Assembly: GCA_964467165.1 (NCBI GenBank)
Contig: CAYXOL010000004.1
Coordinates: forward strand, 62,001 to 126,000
Reading direction: 5' to 3'
From: Clostridium_AD sp964467165
GTDB lineage: Bacteria; Bacillota; Clostridia; Clostridiales; Clostridiaceae
Length of the DNA stretch: 64,000 nt
This document shows, piece after piece, positions 32,486-42,809 of the stretch. The position numbers and the translations under genes were made by a program. The notes beneath the pieces were generated by a model. The model was not told the origin of the DNA, made no database searches, and saw nothing but the letters and a program-made list of their open reading frames with translations. Every line of letters begins with the position of its first letter. Within the stretch, counting starts at the first letter, position 1.

Positions 32486-35416
32486 TTATTTAAATACGTT
32501 TACTAAATTTGTGAATATATCTTTGTTATCTTTAAGTTTATTTTCATTTCCGAGAATACAAAAACAGTTTTCTTTTATGATATCATCTAAGAGTGATTTA
32601 AAGGCTTTAATGTCTGCAGCCTTTGTATCTAAGACTTCGTCTCTTTCAGTTTGTCTTTGTGCTTCAGTAATTCCTCTTATATAATATGCTGTAGCTCTTT
32701 CACCCTTCATAGAAGGTGTTAGCGGTGAGTCAAGTTCACTTATTGTTCCTATTATATATTTAGTCATTTCTCTTTCGGAAGCTTCAAAAGTTCCTATATA
32801 GTCACATATTCCATCGTAAGCCTTTAAGGTCTCCACTACGTTAGGATCTCTATAAGATACAAATACTATGTTACCACTTCTAGCTAAGTTTGCGAACCCC
32901 CCATAAGCACCACCCTGAACACGAACTCTATTCCATAAATAGTCCAGACTTGCTATAGTTTTAAGTACTAGCATCTTACCTGAATAGGAATATCCTTGCT
33001 TAATGAAGTTATAACCTTTAGCTACATATTGAACATCTGATGAAGATAATAAACCTTCGTTATTTTTATTAAGTTCAAAGACGTAGTTCGAATCTGGCAA
33101 TTCTTCTTCACCTAACACCTTTATAATTTTAGGAAGTTCACTAGCAAAAGCATTGTAGACATCCTCTTCTCCAGTAACACTTACTATAAGATTATTCTTG
33201 TTAAATATCAGTTTTGATACCTTTTTTAAGTTTTCAACGATTTCTTCTGCTTTATTATCAAAATTTCTTTCAATATCATTTATAAATTCATAAAAAGATA
33301 TTCCAGTAGTTTTTTCTATATAAGCTGAAGCTGGTGAGAAGTAAGAAGTAAGTCTTCCAGCTGCTGCCATATGTCCTCTATCAAGGATTTTCATTTCCTG
33401 CCTTGATTTTAATTGTTGAATTAACTCCTTTAAACGCTTCTTTTCATCAAATTTAGTAGTATGGATTATCTCTGCCATAATATCAAATAGTTTAGGAAGC
33501 TTTGGAACTAAGCCCTTACTCTTTACTACGAGTTTTGGACTATATTTTTCAAAATTTTCATTATCACCATATATCTCAGTTGTAAAATGGATTCCACCTG
33601 TATGAATATTAATTTCATTAGATAAATCCGAATAATTAGTACTCTCTGTGCTTACCCTTCCTAAAAGAGTTGAAATTAAAGTCACATAAGGTAGTAACTC
33701 CATATCTACTTTTTTAGCATCAAATAATATATTTATATATGCAATTTTATTAGTAAATATATTATGAGATAATACCTTTACTCCCTTTTCATCTTTTACC
33801 TCTAATGGTAAATGCTCTACGGTAGTTTCAATGTCTGAGCGTTCAAGCAGTGGAATAGTTTCAAGTACTTCCACACTATCCGGTGCCATTTGTCTTTCTT
33901 TAAGCGCTTTTGTACCTTTCACTATTTTCTCTATTTCTTCCTGTGAAATACTGGCTTTATATGCCGCTAACTTCTCTTCTGTGGCCTTAGATTTTTGTTC
34001 TGCTAAGTCCTTTTTACCATTCAAAATAACCATAGAACTGTGAGTATTATTTATTAAGTATTTTTCTATAAGGTCTTCAAAATAATTAGTAGTTAATGCA
34101 GCTTTTATTTTGCCTAAATAACTTTCATATTCTAAATGCATAGTTGGGTCTTTATCATAAAGCCAGCTGTCCATACTAGTTATATAGTAGAATAATCCTT
34201 TTGGGAAACCTCCTAAGTCGGCTTCTCTTAGCTTAAATTCCGTAATATTTATGCAAGCCTCTATTAGCTTTTTGTCTATTCCCTCTTTAACTAAGTTCTT
34301 TAAGGTTGCATACACAATTTCTTTAAATTCTTCTTTTTTATCCTCATTAGAATTTTTTACTACTATACTGAACACTGGTTGCAGGATACTATTATCAAAA
34401 CTTCCGAACACATCTTTGCCAAGGTCCGCTTCAACAAGCGCTCTCTTTAGTGGTGCTGCAGCACTTTCCAATAATAGATACTCTAAAATTTCAAAAGCTA
34501 AATGAAGTTCTGGATTACTAATATTATCTCCAGATACAAAATTCATGCTTAAGAAGCTTTTATCCTTTTCATCGTCATCTGAGGATATAGGATAATCTAT
34601 CTTCATTTCCTTCATACTTCCAAAGGGTTTTTGCATTTGTATAACTGAGTCTACAAAAATTCTATCAAAATCATTTAGATATTTTTCACTAATAAATTGT
34701 AATTCTTTATCAATATCTCCATCTCCATATAGGAATATATAACTATTTGATGGATGATAATATTTTTTATGAAACTCTACAAATTCCTCTTGCGTTAAAT
34801 CTGGTATAAATTCTGGATCTCCACCAGATTCTACGCCATAAGCAGTGTCTGGAAATAAGGATTCTTGAATCTTACGCATAAGGCATCCTTCGGGAGATGA
34901 GAATGCACCCTTCATTTCATTATAAACTACACCTTTGTACGTTAATTTATCTTCCTTGTTTTCTAATTCATAATGCCAACCCTCTTGCATTAATATCTCT
35001 GGCTGAGAATATAGATTAGGATAAAAAACTGCATCTAAATATACGTCCATAAGATTAAAGAAATCTTTTTCATTTTTACTAGCTAAAGGGTATATTGTTT
35101 TATCAGAAAAGGTCATAGCATTTAAAAATGTATTTAAAGACCCCTTTATGAGTTCCACAAAAGGCTCCTTTGTTGGAAACTTTCTAGAGCCACAAAGTAC
35201 TGAATGCTCTAGTATATGTGGCAGTCCATTACTACTTTTTGGCGGGGTTCTAAATCCTATAGAAAACACCTTGTTATCATCGTCATTTTCTATATGCATT
35301 AATCTAGCTCCACTTTTTTCATGTTCAAATATTCTTGTAACCGAATTTAACTCTTCAATGTTTTTCTCTTGGATTAACTTAAAACCATGATATATAGTAC
35401 CAGTTATAAAATTCAT
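32486..35416 (-). CDS. Zinc metallopeptidase, family M16C (presequence-protease-like)
   Basis: 976 residues, AGGAGG ribosome site. The inverted zinc motif HxxEH is in LPHILEHSVLCGSRKFP, with the distal Glu in the helix about 75 residues on. Four alpha-beta domains in two halves joined by a helical hairpin (about 480-520) are expected. The second half carries the Arg-Tyr pair region VRVQGGAYGGFA. The family (PreP/Cym1/HypA-type) cuts short unfolded peptides inside a closed chamber; bacterial members are thought to clear signal or degraded peptides in the cytoplasm. No signal peptide. Single-gene unit. Confidence 0.93.
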   Translation of the reverse strand: MNFITGTIYHGFKLIQEKNIEELNSVTRIFEHEKSGARLMHIENDDDNKVFSIGFRTPPKSSNGLPHILEHSVLCGSRKFPTKEPFVELIKGSLNTFLNAMTFSDKTIYPLASKNEKDFFNLMDVYLDAVFYPNLYSQPEILMQEGWHYELENKEDKLTYKGVVYNEMKGAFSSPEGCLMRKIQESLFPDTAYGVESGGDPEFIPDLTQEEFVEFHKKYYHPSNSYIFLYGDGDIDKELQFISEKYLNDFDRIFVDSVIQMQKPFGSMKEMKIDYPISSDDDEKDKSFLSMNFVSGDNISNPELHLAFEILEYLLLESAAAPLKRALVEADLGKDVFGSFDNSILQPVFSIVVKNSNEDKKEEFKEIVYATLKNLVKEGIDKKLIEACINITEFKLREADLGGFPKGLFYYITSMDSWLYDKDPTMHLEYESYLGKIKAALTTNYFEDLIEKYLINNTHSSMVILNGKKDLAEQKSKATEEKLAAYKASISQEEIEKIVKGTKALKERQMAPDSVEVLETIPLLERSDIETTVEHLPLEVKDEKGVKVLSHNIFTNKIAYINILFDAKKVDMELLPYVTLISTLLGRVSTESTNYSDLSNEINIHTGGIHFTTEIYGDNENFEKYSPKLVVKSKGLVPKLPKLFDIMAEIIHTTKFDEKKRLKELIQQLKSRQEMKILDRGHMAAAGRLTSYFSPASAYIEKTTGISFYEFINDIERNFDNKAEEIVENLKKVSKLIFNKNNLIVSVTGEEDVYNAFASELPKIIKVLGEEELPDSNYVFELNKNNEGLLSSSDVQYVAKGYNFIKQGYSYSGKMLVLKTIASLDYLWNRVRVQGGAYGGFANLARSGNIVFVSYRDPNVVETLKAYDGICDYIGTFEASEREMTKYIIGTISELDSPLTPSMKGERATAYYIRGITEAQRQTERDEVLDTKAADIKAFKSLLDDIIKENCFCILGNENKLKDNKDIFTNLVNVFK

Positions 35417-35740
35417 TTTTATCCTCCTCAGATTTTCTTAGAAAATTTGAAATATTATTTTATCTTAGTTTTTGCATACTTGCCACTTGGATGACACCAA
35501 GCAATAAATCATTTAATATATTTATTATACACCATTTTATTCCATACAGCGAGCAACATAAGTAGTTTTATAAATCTATCTTCCCTCATTTTTATTTCAT
35601 CTATACTATAGTTAAAAAACAAAATCATTTATTTTTTTAATTGAATATTTTATTATTTTTTTTAAAATTCTAAAACCCTCAGCAACTTGGTTACTGAGGG
35701 TTTTACTGAAACACCACTTAGAATATACTGAGAATTAATA
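35417..35740. other. Intergenic region with degenerate repeat and terminator
   Basis: 324 bases without genes. About 35478-35503 resembles the CACGTGG repeat with its centre lost (CTTGCCACTTGG-ATGACACCAAG). The terminator of the giant signalling protein lies at 35671-35705. Rest is AT-rich. Confidence 0.5.
35671..35705 (-). terminator. Terminator of the 1814-residue signalling gene
   Basis: TAAAACCCTCAG pairs perfectly with CTGAGGGTTTTA around an 11-base loop; on the minus strand T-rich sequence follows. 36 bases after the stop. Confidence 0.85.
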
Positions 35741-38700
35741 CTATAGTATTGGAACTATTATCTTACCTAGGGTATTTACAAAGTTAAAATCTTCAAACCC
35801 AAATTCTTTTGTCATCGTTGATTCTGTTAGGTATAATACCCCTTTTACAATGTCACCAGAAATCAATGGAATTACCATAACCGATTGCCAGTTTGGAACA
35901 CCCGTAACGGTATCATACTCCGTTATTATATCCCAGTCTATCTTACATACCCCCTGTTTACTCTGAATTACAGATTTTATTATCTTCTCATTATAGGTAT
36001 ATATGTTAATCCATCCATTCTCGAAAATTTTCCTTGAAAATTGGTCCATAATATTGCCATTTTCCAAAATAAACAAAATTCCCTTTTGTGCTTCTGTAAT
36101 TTCAATAATTCTACCCAGCAAACTATATATTTTATCTCTTCTTCTTGAGTCTATGCTTGTAAGTTCAATTAATTCTATCATAGCAAGTACATTTCTATGG
36201 TCTTGTATTGCATTGCCAGATATTATTCCAGTAAGTCTATCTGTCCTTTTTGCCTTTTTAGAAAATTCACTATTCCAAATATCATATCTGTTTCGGCCCT
36301 GCTGCTTTGCCACATATAATGCCTGATCTACTCTTTCTACTAACTCTTCTTGCCACTCCCCATGAAGTGGATAGGAAGCCACACCCAAACTCACAGTAAC
36401 CTCTCGCCTATTGTCTAATATTTTTTCCCCTTCTATTTTAGTCCTAAGCTTTTCGGCTATAAGCTCTGCATCGCAAACACCAGTACCCGGAAGAATAACA
36501 ACAAATTCCTCACCACCATATCTACCTACCATATCTGTATTTCTTAAATTGCTCATGACAACATCGCAAACTCTTTTTAACACAAAATCCCCAGTTCTAT
36601 GCCCAAACCTATCGTTTATTCCTTTAAAATGATCTAGGTCATACATAATAAGTGAAAATTCACTTCCAGTTTGACTTGCTATTTCAATTTGTTCACCTAA
36701 GGCCTCTTCTAGATATTTCCTAGTAAGAGTTCCTGTCAATTTATCAATAGAGGCAGTTAATTTGAATTTGTACTTTTCAATTATTATACCGATAACTTTA
36801 CAAAGCTCCATACATTTTTTCATGCTCTCGCTATTAAGGTTATTTAATACTCTTTGTGATTCAATATATACATATCCAATCACATCTTTACTGCCCTGTA
36901 TGTTTTTTCTTCTTTCACTTTCAATAAATCCTTTTTTATTAGAATTTTCCATAATAATAGGAATGCAAATAAACGATTTCAAGGTATTATGAATGCTATT
37001 CATATCTCCATTTATATTTTGTTCTAATGCTACATCTGTCACTAAAACGGGTCTTTCCCCAGTTAAAATTTTAGCTAATACCTCTTGATTTTGTGGCAAT
37101 TCATATCTTCTGTCACTAGAAGCTATAACTTTATAGGCCTTTTGATTATCATTTATAATAATAGTTCCCCTTGTGGCTAGCGTTATATATGATAAATAAT
37201 CAATTATAAGCTCTAAGTTTTTTCCATTGTCTCCTTGTAAATTTTCTAATACATCACTTATGTCATGAATATCTTCATGAAGTGAAGATGAATATATCTT
37301 TTTTATAGACTTTATAAAGTTCTTGTTTTTCAAAATATCTTTATGATTTACCTGCTCTATTAAATATAATAATCCTTTATCATCCTTTACACTAATAGGT
37401 CTTTCGTCTAGCATCGCATTATCCTTGTTAGACTTATAATAACTATTGATAGCTAAAAATTTATCGATAGGCCTCAGCGCATTATTTTGTTTAACATAAG
37501 ATAATCTGGAATCCAGCGGTAACTTGTGAATTATATCCTTTAATATGCCACAAGCTTCAAAGTAGTATATTACTGCATATAAATAATCCTTTTTCTCAAA
37601 ATAATGATCTCCCATTGCAGTATATACTCTCCAATATATATCTACTTCGTTATATTTATTTGAATATTCTAATGCTTCATTAAAAAATTTAATGCTCTTC
37701 TTCTTTTCAATTAACCCATCAACATATAATTTTTTAATATGCACTCTATTCTCTTTTGTATTATTTTCAATCTTATTAATCTCACTAAAAATAGTGTGGA
37801 TATATTGTTGCTTTCCATTTTCATATAAAAAAATTATCACCTCGTAAAATATGTTAAGTCTAATAGTTACTGATGATATTTTGCTTGATATGGCAATAAC
37901 ATTCCGAATATTTTCTTTTATTTTTTCATCATTTTCACTAAAATTAAATCTTATATATTCATTTAAAATCTGAGCCTGCCATTTAAAAATACATTCATCA
38001 TGCTTATATATACCTAATGCCTTGTTTGTATAAAACTGAGCTTTTTTCAAATCCCCAAATTTATAGTTAATCTCTGACGCAAAACAGTAAAATTCTCCTA
38101 TTTCTTTGCCTTGATTCGGATAGTTTTCCAGTTCTTTATTACAATGTTCATAATACTTATAAGCGTTATCATAATCACCTAATTTTAAATAAGAACTTCC
38201 AATAGCACTATAGCAATAAAAAACATGAAATTCATCCTCGTATTTTTTACATATTTCTAATGTTTCCATAAAATATTGTAATGACACTTCGTACTCCTCC
38301 TTTAATAAATATGTAGCGCCAATATTTATTAAAGCTAGCACTTCCTCCGAACTCATATTGTTTTTTTCACATATATCCTTCATCTTAAGGAAATACTTTA
38401 CGGCCTTCTCATCCTCTTGGTAGTAATCTCCATAAATAACGCCTATTCTATTTAAGGATTTTATTAAACCTTTAATGTTATTATATTTGTTACAAACTTC
38501 TATGTTTTTTTCAAAAACTACTAATGCTTCTTGTGTTCTACCACTTCTCAAATAAGCTAGTCCTTTATGGTTATAAAATATGGTCTTTAACTCTTCATGC
38601 TCACCAATGCACTGTTCTATAGAACTGTTACATATAGTTTGTACACTTTCATAATCTTGCTTTATATCATATACGCAGGCAAGAATTCCTCTGCATTTAA

Positions 38701-41185
38701 GCATTCCAGAAACATAATCTACTTTATCAAGCATACCCTGAATTTTTTCAATATAATAAACAGTACTATCTATATTGTTTTTACTTAAATATACTTCTGC
38801 TACTTTTATTAAGCTATCTATTATATATTTGTGGAGTTCTCTATTTTCCTTATACTTCTGTACTGATAGATAGTATTTTAGAGCTAAATCAATATGTCCT
38901 TCTTGTTCATGTAAATTTGCAAGATCCATAATAAGCTTTATATTTTTAATTGGTTCCCAGACATAGTTTATTATAGCTGTAGCTTTAGTTAAGTTTTTTA
39001 TTGCATCATTTCTATTTTTTAGAAGCTTCATCTTTTCAGCATTTTCAATGCAATAATCAATAACCTTTCCCTCTTGATTAGATTTTTCAAGATGGTAAAT
39101 TAGTTCATCAATATATTCCCTTCCACCTTGTTTGTACTGATTTTCAAGCACTATTGAAGCTAGCTTGTGCATGGCTTTTCTGTGTTCCTCAGTAATTTTT
39201 TCATACATAAGACTCTTAAGGAATTTATTGTAGAAATCAAATACGAAACCCCTATCCTCAATTTTTTTGCATAGTATTCCCGAGGAAATAAGCCCTTCAA
39301 TAGCTTGCTCTAAATCTTTATTATTTATTTCAATAAAGCTAACAATTATTTCTAGGGAAACAGCACTATTAAAAATAGATATTATTTGCAAAATTTTATA
39401 ATTTAGCTCTCCCATCTCTTTAACTTGATTTAATAGTACCCCATGCATATCCGCAGGCACTATAAATTCAGAATACTCACAATCCTTGGCCCAATAACCC
39501 TCTATAGAATCTACATAAATATATTTTTTACTAAAGAAACTCTTTATAATTTCTTGAACAAATAATGGATTACCCTTTGTCTTAGAATATATACTAGTTG
39601 CAAATTTATAGGGTATCCGAGGCATATTAAGAATATTTTGAATCATCCTGCCTACGTCTTTTTCATCTAACTCTTTCAAGAAAATATTAGTTGTGCCAGC
39701 CATCTGAGATATGCTTTTATTAAATTCTGTAAATTTCTTATTTAACACACATTCTCCATCACAATAGGACATTATCACCATAATATTTTTATTGGGTAGT
39801 TTTTTCCTCATAAGATATTCTATTAACTCTATGGTAAAATCATCAGTTAAGTGAAAATTGTCAATAATAATAACTACTGGTTTGTTGTTTATACATTCTT
39901 CTATAAAACCCGTTGCAGAATGTATAAGCCTAAACTTTTCTTTATCCCCACTTAATGGTTCTGATGGTATTATTGTCTTTTTGCCACCTAGTTCGGGGAT
40001 GAATTTTACTAGTTCCGACTCATATCTTTCTAGAACTTCTGGTTCACATTCAGAAATAAATTGTTTTAATATATCTACAAACGCCTTATTGTTATTTTTA
40101 TTAGCAGCATCCAACATAAAACTGCTATAAACATTTACCTTATTTAAAGAAAAAAGGTGCTTTATTGAATTAAGAAACCTAGTTTTACCAATACCTGATT
40201 CTCCATGAATTAGCACAGAAGAATTGTAATTGCTTTTGCTTTTGATAGATTCATATATATTTAAAATTTTATGCACTTCATCATCTCTGCCTATCATTTT
40301 TAAATTGAAGTTTAATTTTTCTATTTCTTCTTTTCTGTATGAATCATATTTCTTATTAAAAGCATCATTTATATCCATAACTAGTTCTAAAACACTTTTG
40401 TATCTTATTTCAACATCAGTGTGTATCATTTTATTTATTATTTTTTCAAATTTTATATTGAAATTTTCATTTTCATTCATAATTTGGCTAATTCTGAACC
40501 CACTTAGAGATACATTTTCTTCATCAATGGTGAAATTATGATCTATATTTTTCATGTACATAATAAAAAATAATACCCCTAAAGAATATATGTCACTAAG
40601 TATACTTTTTTTTTCACCTGCTAATATTTCTGGTGCCTTAAAATAATCTTCATTATTCTCTTTCTGCCAGAACCCCTGATTTTCAAGTTCAATTGTGGCA
40701 AAATCTTTAAATTTAATGCAATATTTTTCACTGCTTACTATATTTGAAACTATAATATTAGATAAATTAATGTCTCCATAAATAAATCCTTTTAAATGAA
40801 GATAGTTTATACTTCTGGAAATTTCTATAAACAACTCTAACATTTCTTCATCTTTTATTTCACTTTTATTTTCTAAAATATTACAGTTGCTTTGCACATA
40901 CTCATTTGTATAAAAATACACTTTATCATTTAATTTTTTATTATCTAACAGATTAACTAAGTCAAAATCATATATAGATATTATATTTTTACAGTTTAAA
41001 TTAGTTAAACTAGTAAACTCTTTTGTATAGAATTCTATCAATTCTTTTTCCAAATATTCTGAATTAATAATATTTAATTGTACAGTATCATGATTTTTTA
41101 TTATGTCATTTACTACATAACTGGAAACTACCCTGTTTTGTTTTATACATTTAACTATTCTATACCTATTGTTGATAATTTCCAT
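35741..41185 (-). CDS. Giant signalling protein: pseudokinase - AAA ATPase - TPR - GAF - GGDEF - GAF
   Basis: 1814 residues. About 8-270 is a Ser/Thr-kinase fold, but the Gly-rich loop is absent, the VAIK Lys is replaced (TVQLN, 34-38), HRDxKPxN reads YGDINLSN and DFG reads DFA, so phosphotransfer is unlikely. About 300-640 is a STAND/AAA_16-type ATPase with Walker A HGESGIGKT (~327) and Walker B VVIIIDNFH (~440). About 680-1230 is a TPR-like superhelix. GAF about 1280-1465. GGDEF about 1475-1635 with intact RYGGEEF and inhibitory RxxD site (RNTD), so an active diguanylate cyclase. C-terminal GAF about 1650-1814. Soluble. Start has GGAAGTGA. It probably integrates a signal through the ATPase/TPR scaffold to make c-di-GMP. 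Confidence 0.9.
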   Translation of the reverse strand: MEIINNRYRIVKCIKQNRVVSSYVVNDIIKNHDTVQLNIINSEYLEKELIEFYTKEFTSLTNLNCKNIISIYDFDLVNLLDNKKLNDKVYFYTNEYVQSNCNILENKSEIKDEEMLELFIEISRSINYLHLKGFIYGDINLSNIIVSNIVSSEKYCIKFKDFATIELENQGFWQKENNEDYFKAPEILAGEKKSILSDIYSLGVLFFIMYMKNIDHNFTIDEENVSLSGFRISQIMNENENFNIKFEKIINKMIHTDVEIRYKSVLELVMDINDAFNKKYDSYRKEEIEKLNFNLKMIGRDDEVHKILNIYESIKSKSNYNSSVLIHGESGIGKTRFLNSIKHLFSLNKVNVYSSFMLDAANKNNNKAFVDILKQFISECEPEVLERYESELVKFIPELGGKKTIIPSEPLSGDKEKFRLIHSATGFIEECINNKPVVIIIDNFHLTDDFTIELIEYLMRKKLPNKNIMVIMSYCDGECVLNKKFTEFNKSISQMAGTTNIFLKELDEKDVGRMIQNILNMPRIPYKFATSIYSKTKGNPLFVQEIIKSFFSKKYIYVDSIEGYWAKDCEYSEFIVPADMHGVLLNQVKEMGELNYKILQIISIFNSAVSLEIIVSFIEINNKDLEQAIEGLISSGILCKKIEDRGFVFDFYNKFLKSLMYEKITEEHRKAMHKLASIVLENQYKQGGREYIDELIYHLEKSNQEGKVIDYCIENAEKMKLLKNRNDAIKNLTKATAIINYVWEPIKNIKLIMDLANLHEQEGHIDLALKYYLSVQKYKENRELHKYIIDSLIKVAEVYLSKNNIDSTVYYIEKIQGMLDKVDYVSGMLKCRGILACVYDIKQDYESVQTICNSSIEQCIGEHEELKTIFYNHKGLAYLRSGRTQEALVVFEKNIEVCNKYNNIKGLIKSLNRIGVIYGDYYQEDEKAVKYFLKMKDICEKNNMSSEEVLALINIGATYLLKEEYEVSLQYFMETLEICKKYEDEFHVFYCYSAIGSSYLKLGDYDNAYKYYEHCNKELENYPNQGKEIGEFYCFASEINYKFGDLKKAQFYTNKALGIYKHDECIFKWQAQILNEYIRFNFSENDEKIKENIRNVIAISSKISSVTIRLNIFYEVIIFLYENGKQQYIHTIFSEINKIENNTKENRVHIKKLYVDGLIEKKKSIKFFNEALEYSNKYNEVDIYWRVYTAMGDHYFEKKDYLYAVIYYFEACGILKDIIHKLPLDSRLSYVKQNNALRPIDKFLAINSYYKSNKDNAMLDERPISVKDDKGLLYLIEQVNHKDILKNKNFIKSIKKIYSSSLHEDIHDISDVLENLQGDNGKNLELIIDYLSYITLATRGTIIINDNQKAYKVIASSDRRYELPQNQEVLAKILTGERPVLVTDVALEQNINGDMNSIHNTLKSFICIPIIMENSNKKGFIESERRKNIQGSKDVIGYVYIESQRVLNNLNSESMKKCMELCKVIGIIIEKYKFKLTASIDKLTGTLTRKYLEEALGEQIEIASQTGSEFSLIMYDLDHFKGINDRFGHRTGDFVLKRVCDVVMSNLRNTDMVGRYGGEEFVVILPGTGVCDAELIAEKLRTKIEGEKILDNRREVTVSLGVASYPLHGEWQEELVERVDQALYVAKQQGRNRYDIWNSEFSKKAKRTDRLTGIISGNAIQDHRNVLAMIELIELTSIDSRRRDKIYSLLGRIIEITEAQKGILFILENGNIMDQFSRKIFENGWINIYTYNEKIIKSVIQSKQGVCKIDWDIITEYDTVTGVPNWQSVMVIPLISGDIVKGVLYLTESTMTKEFGFEDFNFVNTLGKIIVPIL

Positions 41186-41508
41186 TTAAATCACTTCCTA
41201 AAATATTAATTAATCCATAAAACAAAGTTTTAAAATACTAATTTTCCCATTACCCCTGTGTACAATACAAATATAACACATTTTTTGTATATTATCATTA
41301 CTTTTCAGAATAATTTTTCTATTATTTTCTATTTTTTATAATGTATTTAAAATTTGTACTTATCTATCATTATAACAAATTCTTATAACCCTTAGCTATT
41401 TTTTTATATATAATGCCAAATATCACTACTAAAGCGACATTTATAATACTGTTGTTACATCAATAAAAAACACCTCCAGAATGAAGGTGTTTTTTATATG
41501 CTCCTGTA
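41186..41508. other. AT-rich intergenic region
   Basis: 323 bases with no recognised gene. It should contain the promoter of the giant signalling gene (right to left) and ends with the terminator of the methionine aminopeptidase gene. Confidence 0.5.
41464..41495 (-). terminator. Terminator of methionine aminopeptidase gene
   Basis: AAAAAACACCT pairs with AGGTGTTTTTT around a short loop, 13 bases after the stop, with T's on the minus strand. Confidence 0.85.
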
Positions 41509-42372
41509 TTAAGTTAGTATCTCGTATCCAGTTTCAGTAACACGTATTGTATGCTCCCATTGAGATGACAATGACCCATCTATTGTAACAGCTGTCCAAT
41601 CATCCTCAAGCACATCAGCTTCTGGCCTACCAACATTTATCATAGGTTCAATAGTAAAGGTCATATTAGGTAGTAATATCATGCCCTCACCACTTTTGCC
41701 AATATGGGGTACAAAAGGTTCCTCATGAAACTCAAGCCCAACGCCATGTCCACCATAATCATATACTACAGAATATCCAAGGCTTTCCGCATGCTGCTGA
41801 ATTGCATTTCCTATATCTCCAAGTGTATTGTAAGGTTTGACCTGCTCTATTCCAAGGTCAAGGCACTCTTTTGATACGCGTACCAAATCTATTGCTTCTT
41901 TTGACGCCTCCCCAATTATAAACATCCTATTGGCGTCGCCGTAATAGCCCTCTAATATGCAAGTCACGTCTACATTGACTATATCGCCATCTTTTAGAAC
42001 TGTATCATCCGGTATGCCATGGCATATTACATCATTTATTGAAGTACATACACTCTTAGGAAAACCACTATAGCCTAGTGGCGCTGGATATGCATTATGC
42101 TCAACAGTATATTCATGTACCCATGTATTTATGTCATTTGTAGTTATTCCAACTTTTATTCTCTCACCCACCATATCAAGTATCTCATGAGTTAGCTGGC
42201 AGCTCTTTCTTATACCATCTATTTGCTCTTCTGTTTTCATAATATCCCTAGGTATTTTATACCCTACTTTTTGCTCTATATTACTTATAAATAGATCCTG
42301 CTCCATGTGACACTTTTTATACTTTTTCCCACTGCCACACCAGCAAATATCATTTCGTGATAGTATGCTCAT
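41509..42372 (-). CDS. map: Type I methionine aminopeptidase with N-terminal SEC-C zinc motif
   Basis: 287 residues, AGGAGG site. Residues 4-21 are a SEC-C motif (RNDICWCGSGKKYKKCH), then the pita-bread fold. Metal ligands: Asp in VNVDVTCILEGYYGDANR (two), His in GGHGVGLEFHEEP, Glu in TIEPMI and Glu in QWEHTI. It removes the initiator Met from nascent proteins; the SEC-C motif is known in this subgroup and is thought to help ribosome binding. Single-gene unit. Confidence 0.95.
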   Translation of the reverse strand: MSILSRNDICWCGSGKKYKKCHMEQDLFISNIEQKVGYKIPRDIMKTEEQIDGIRKSCQLTHEILDMVGERIKVGITTNDINTWVHEYTVEHNAYPAPLGYSGFPKSVCTSINDVICHGIPDDTVLKDGDIVNVDVTCILEGYYGDANRMFIIGEASKEAIDLVRVSKECLDLGIEQVKPYNTLGDIGNAIQQHAESLGYSVVYDYGGHGVGLEFHEEPFVPHIGKSGEGMILLPNMTFTIEPMINVGRPEADVLEDDWTAVTIDGSLSSQWEHTIRVTETGYEILT

Positions 42373-42809
42373 TACATTTCCTCCTAATTAAAATTATTCA
42401 AACCATCAATTTCAACTACAGTTTAGTTTGAAGTCATATAACTCATTTCTACGTGATCCTATGTTTTTAAGATTATATGCTCTATCGATAGTTCCACCTT
42501 TAATTATAGTTTATAATTGCAAGTATTCAACCTTATTCGAAAATCTTTTTAATTTAATTCATAACTTCTTTCGCGCTGACCTCCATTATCTCCGCACTCT
42601 CACCCATTAGAATTCTAGTACTCTTCTCAAAATTTTCAGCTCTCCACACTTTTATATCCCCATTAAGATTATATTTTTCCTTATGCTTAGATAATATATA
42701 TGTTTATATACCAAATTTTACATTTTATGTTGTGTTATTCACTTTAAATGGTGTAAAATATACTATATCTATATATCTTAATTTACTATATTTGGGGTGT
42801 GATGTATTT
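42373..42809. other. Intergenic region with possible coding remnant
   Basis: On the minus strand, about 42556-42700, an open frame without a start reads KHKEKYNLNGDIKVWRAENF and on to EVMN-stop, and a little further a second frame reads GGTIDRAYNLKNIGSRR. Both look more protein-like than random AT-rich sequence and may be pieces of one lost gene; no family recognised. The HD-GYP promoter lies at the right end. Confidence 0.35.

Noticed and set aside
37000..40541. Several plus-strand open frames of 60-107 codons inside the giant signalling gene
   Set aside because: They are antisense to a clear multidomain protein and rich in Ile/Leu/Ser as expected for shadows in AT-rich DNA.
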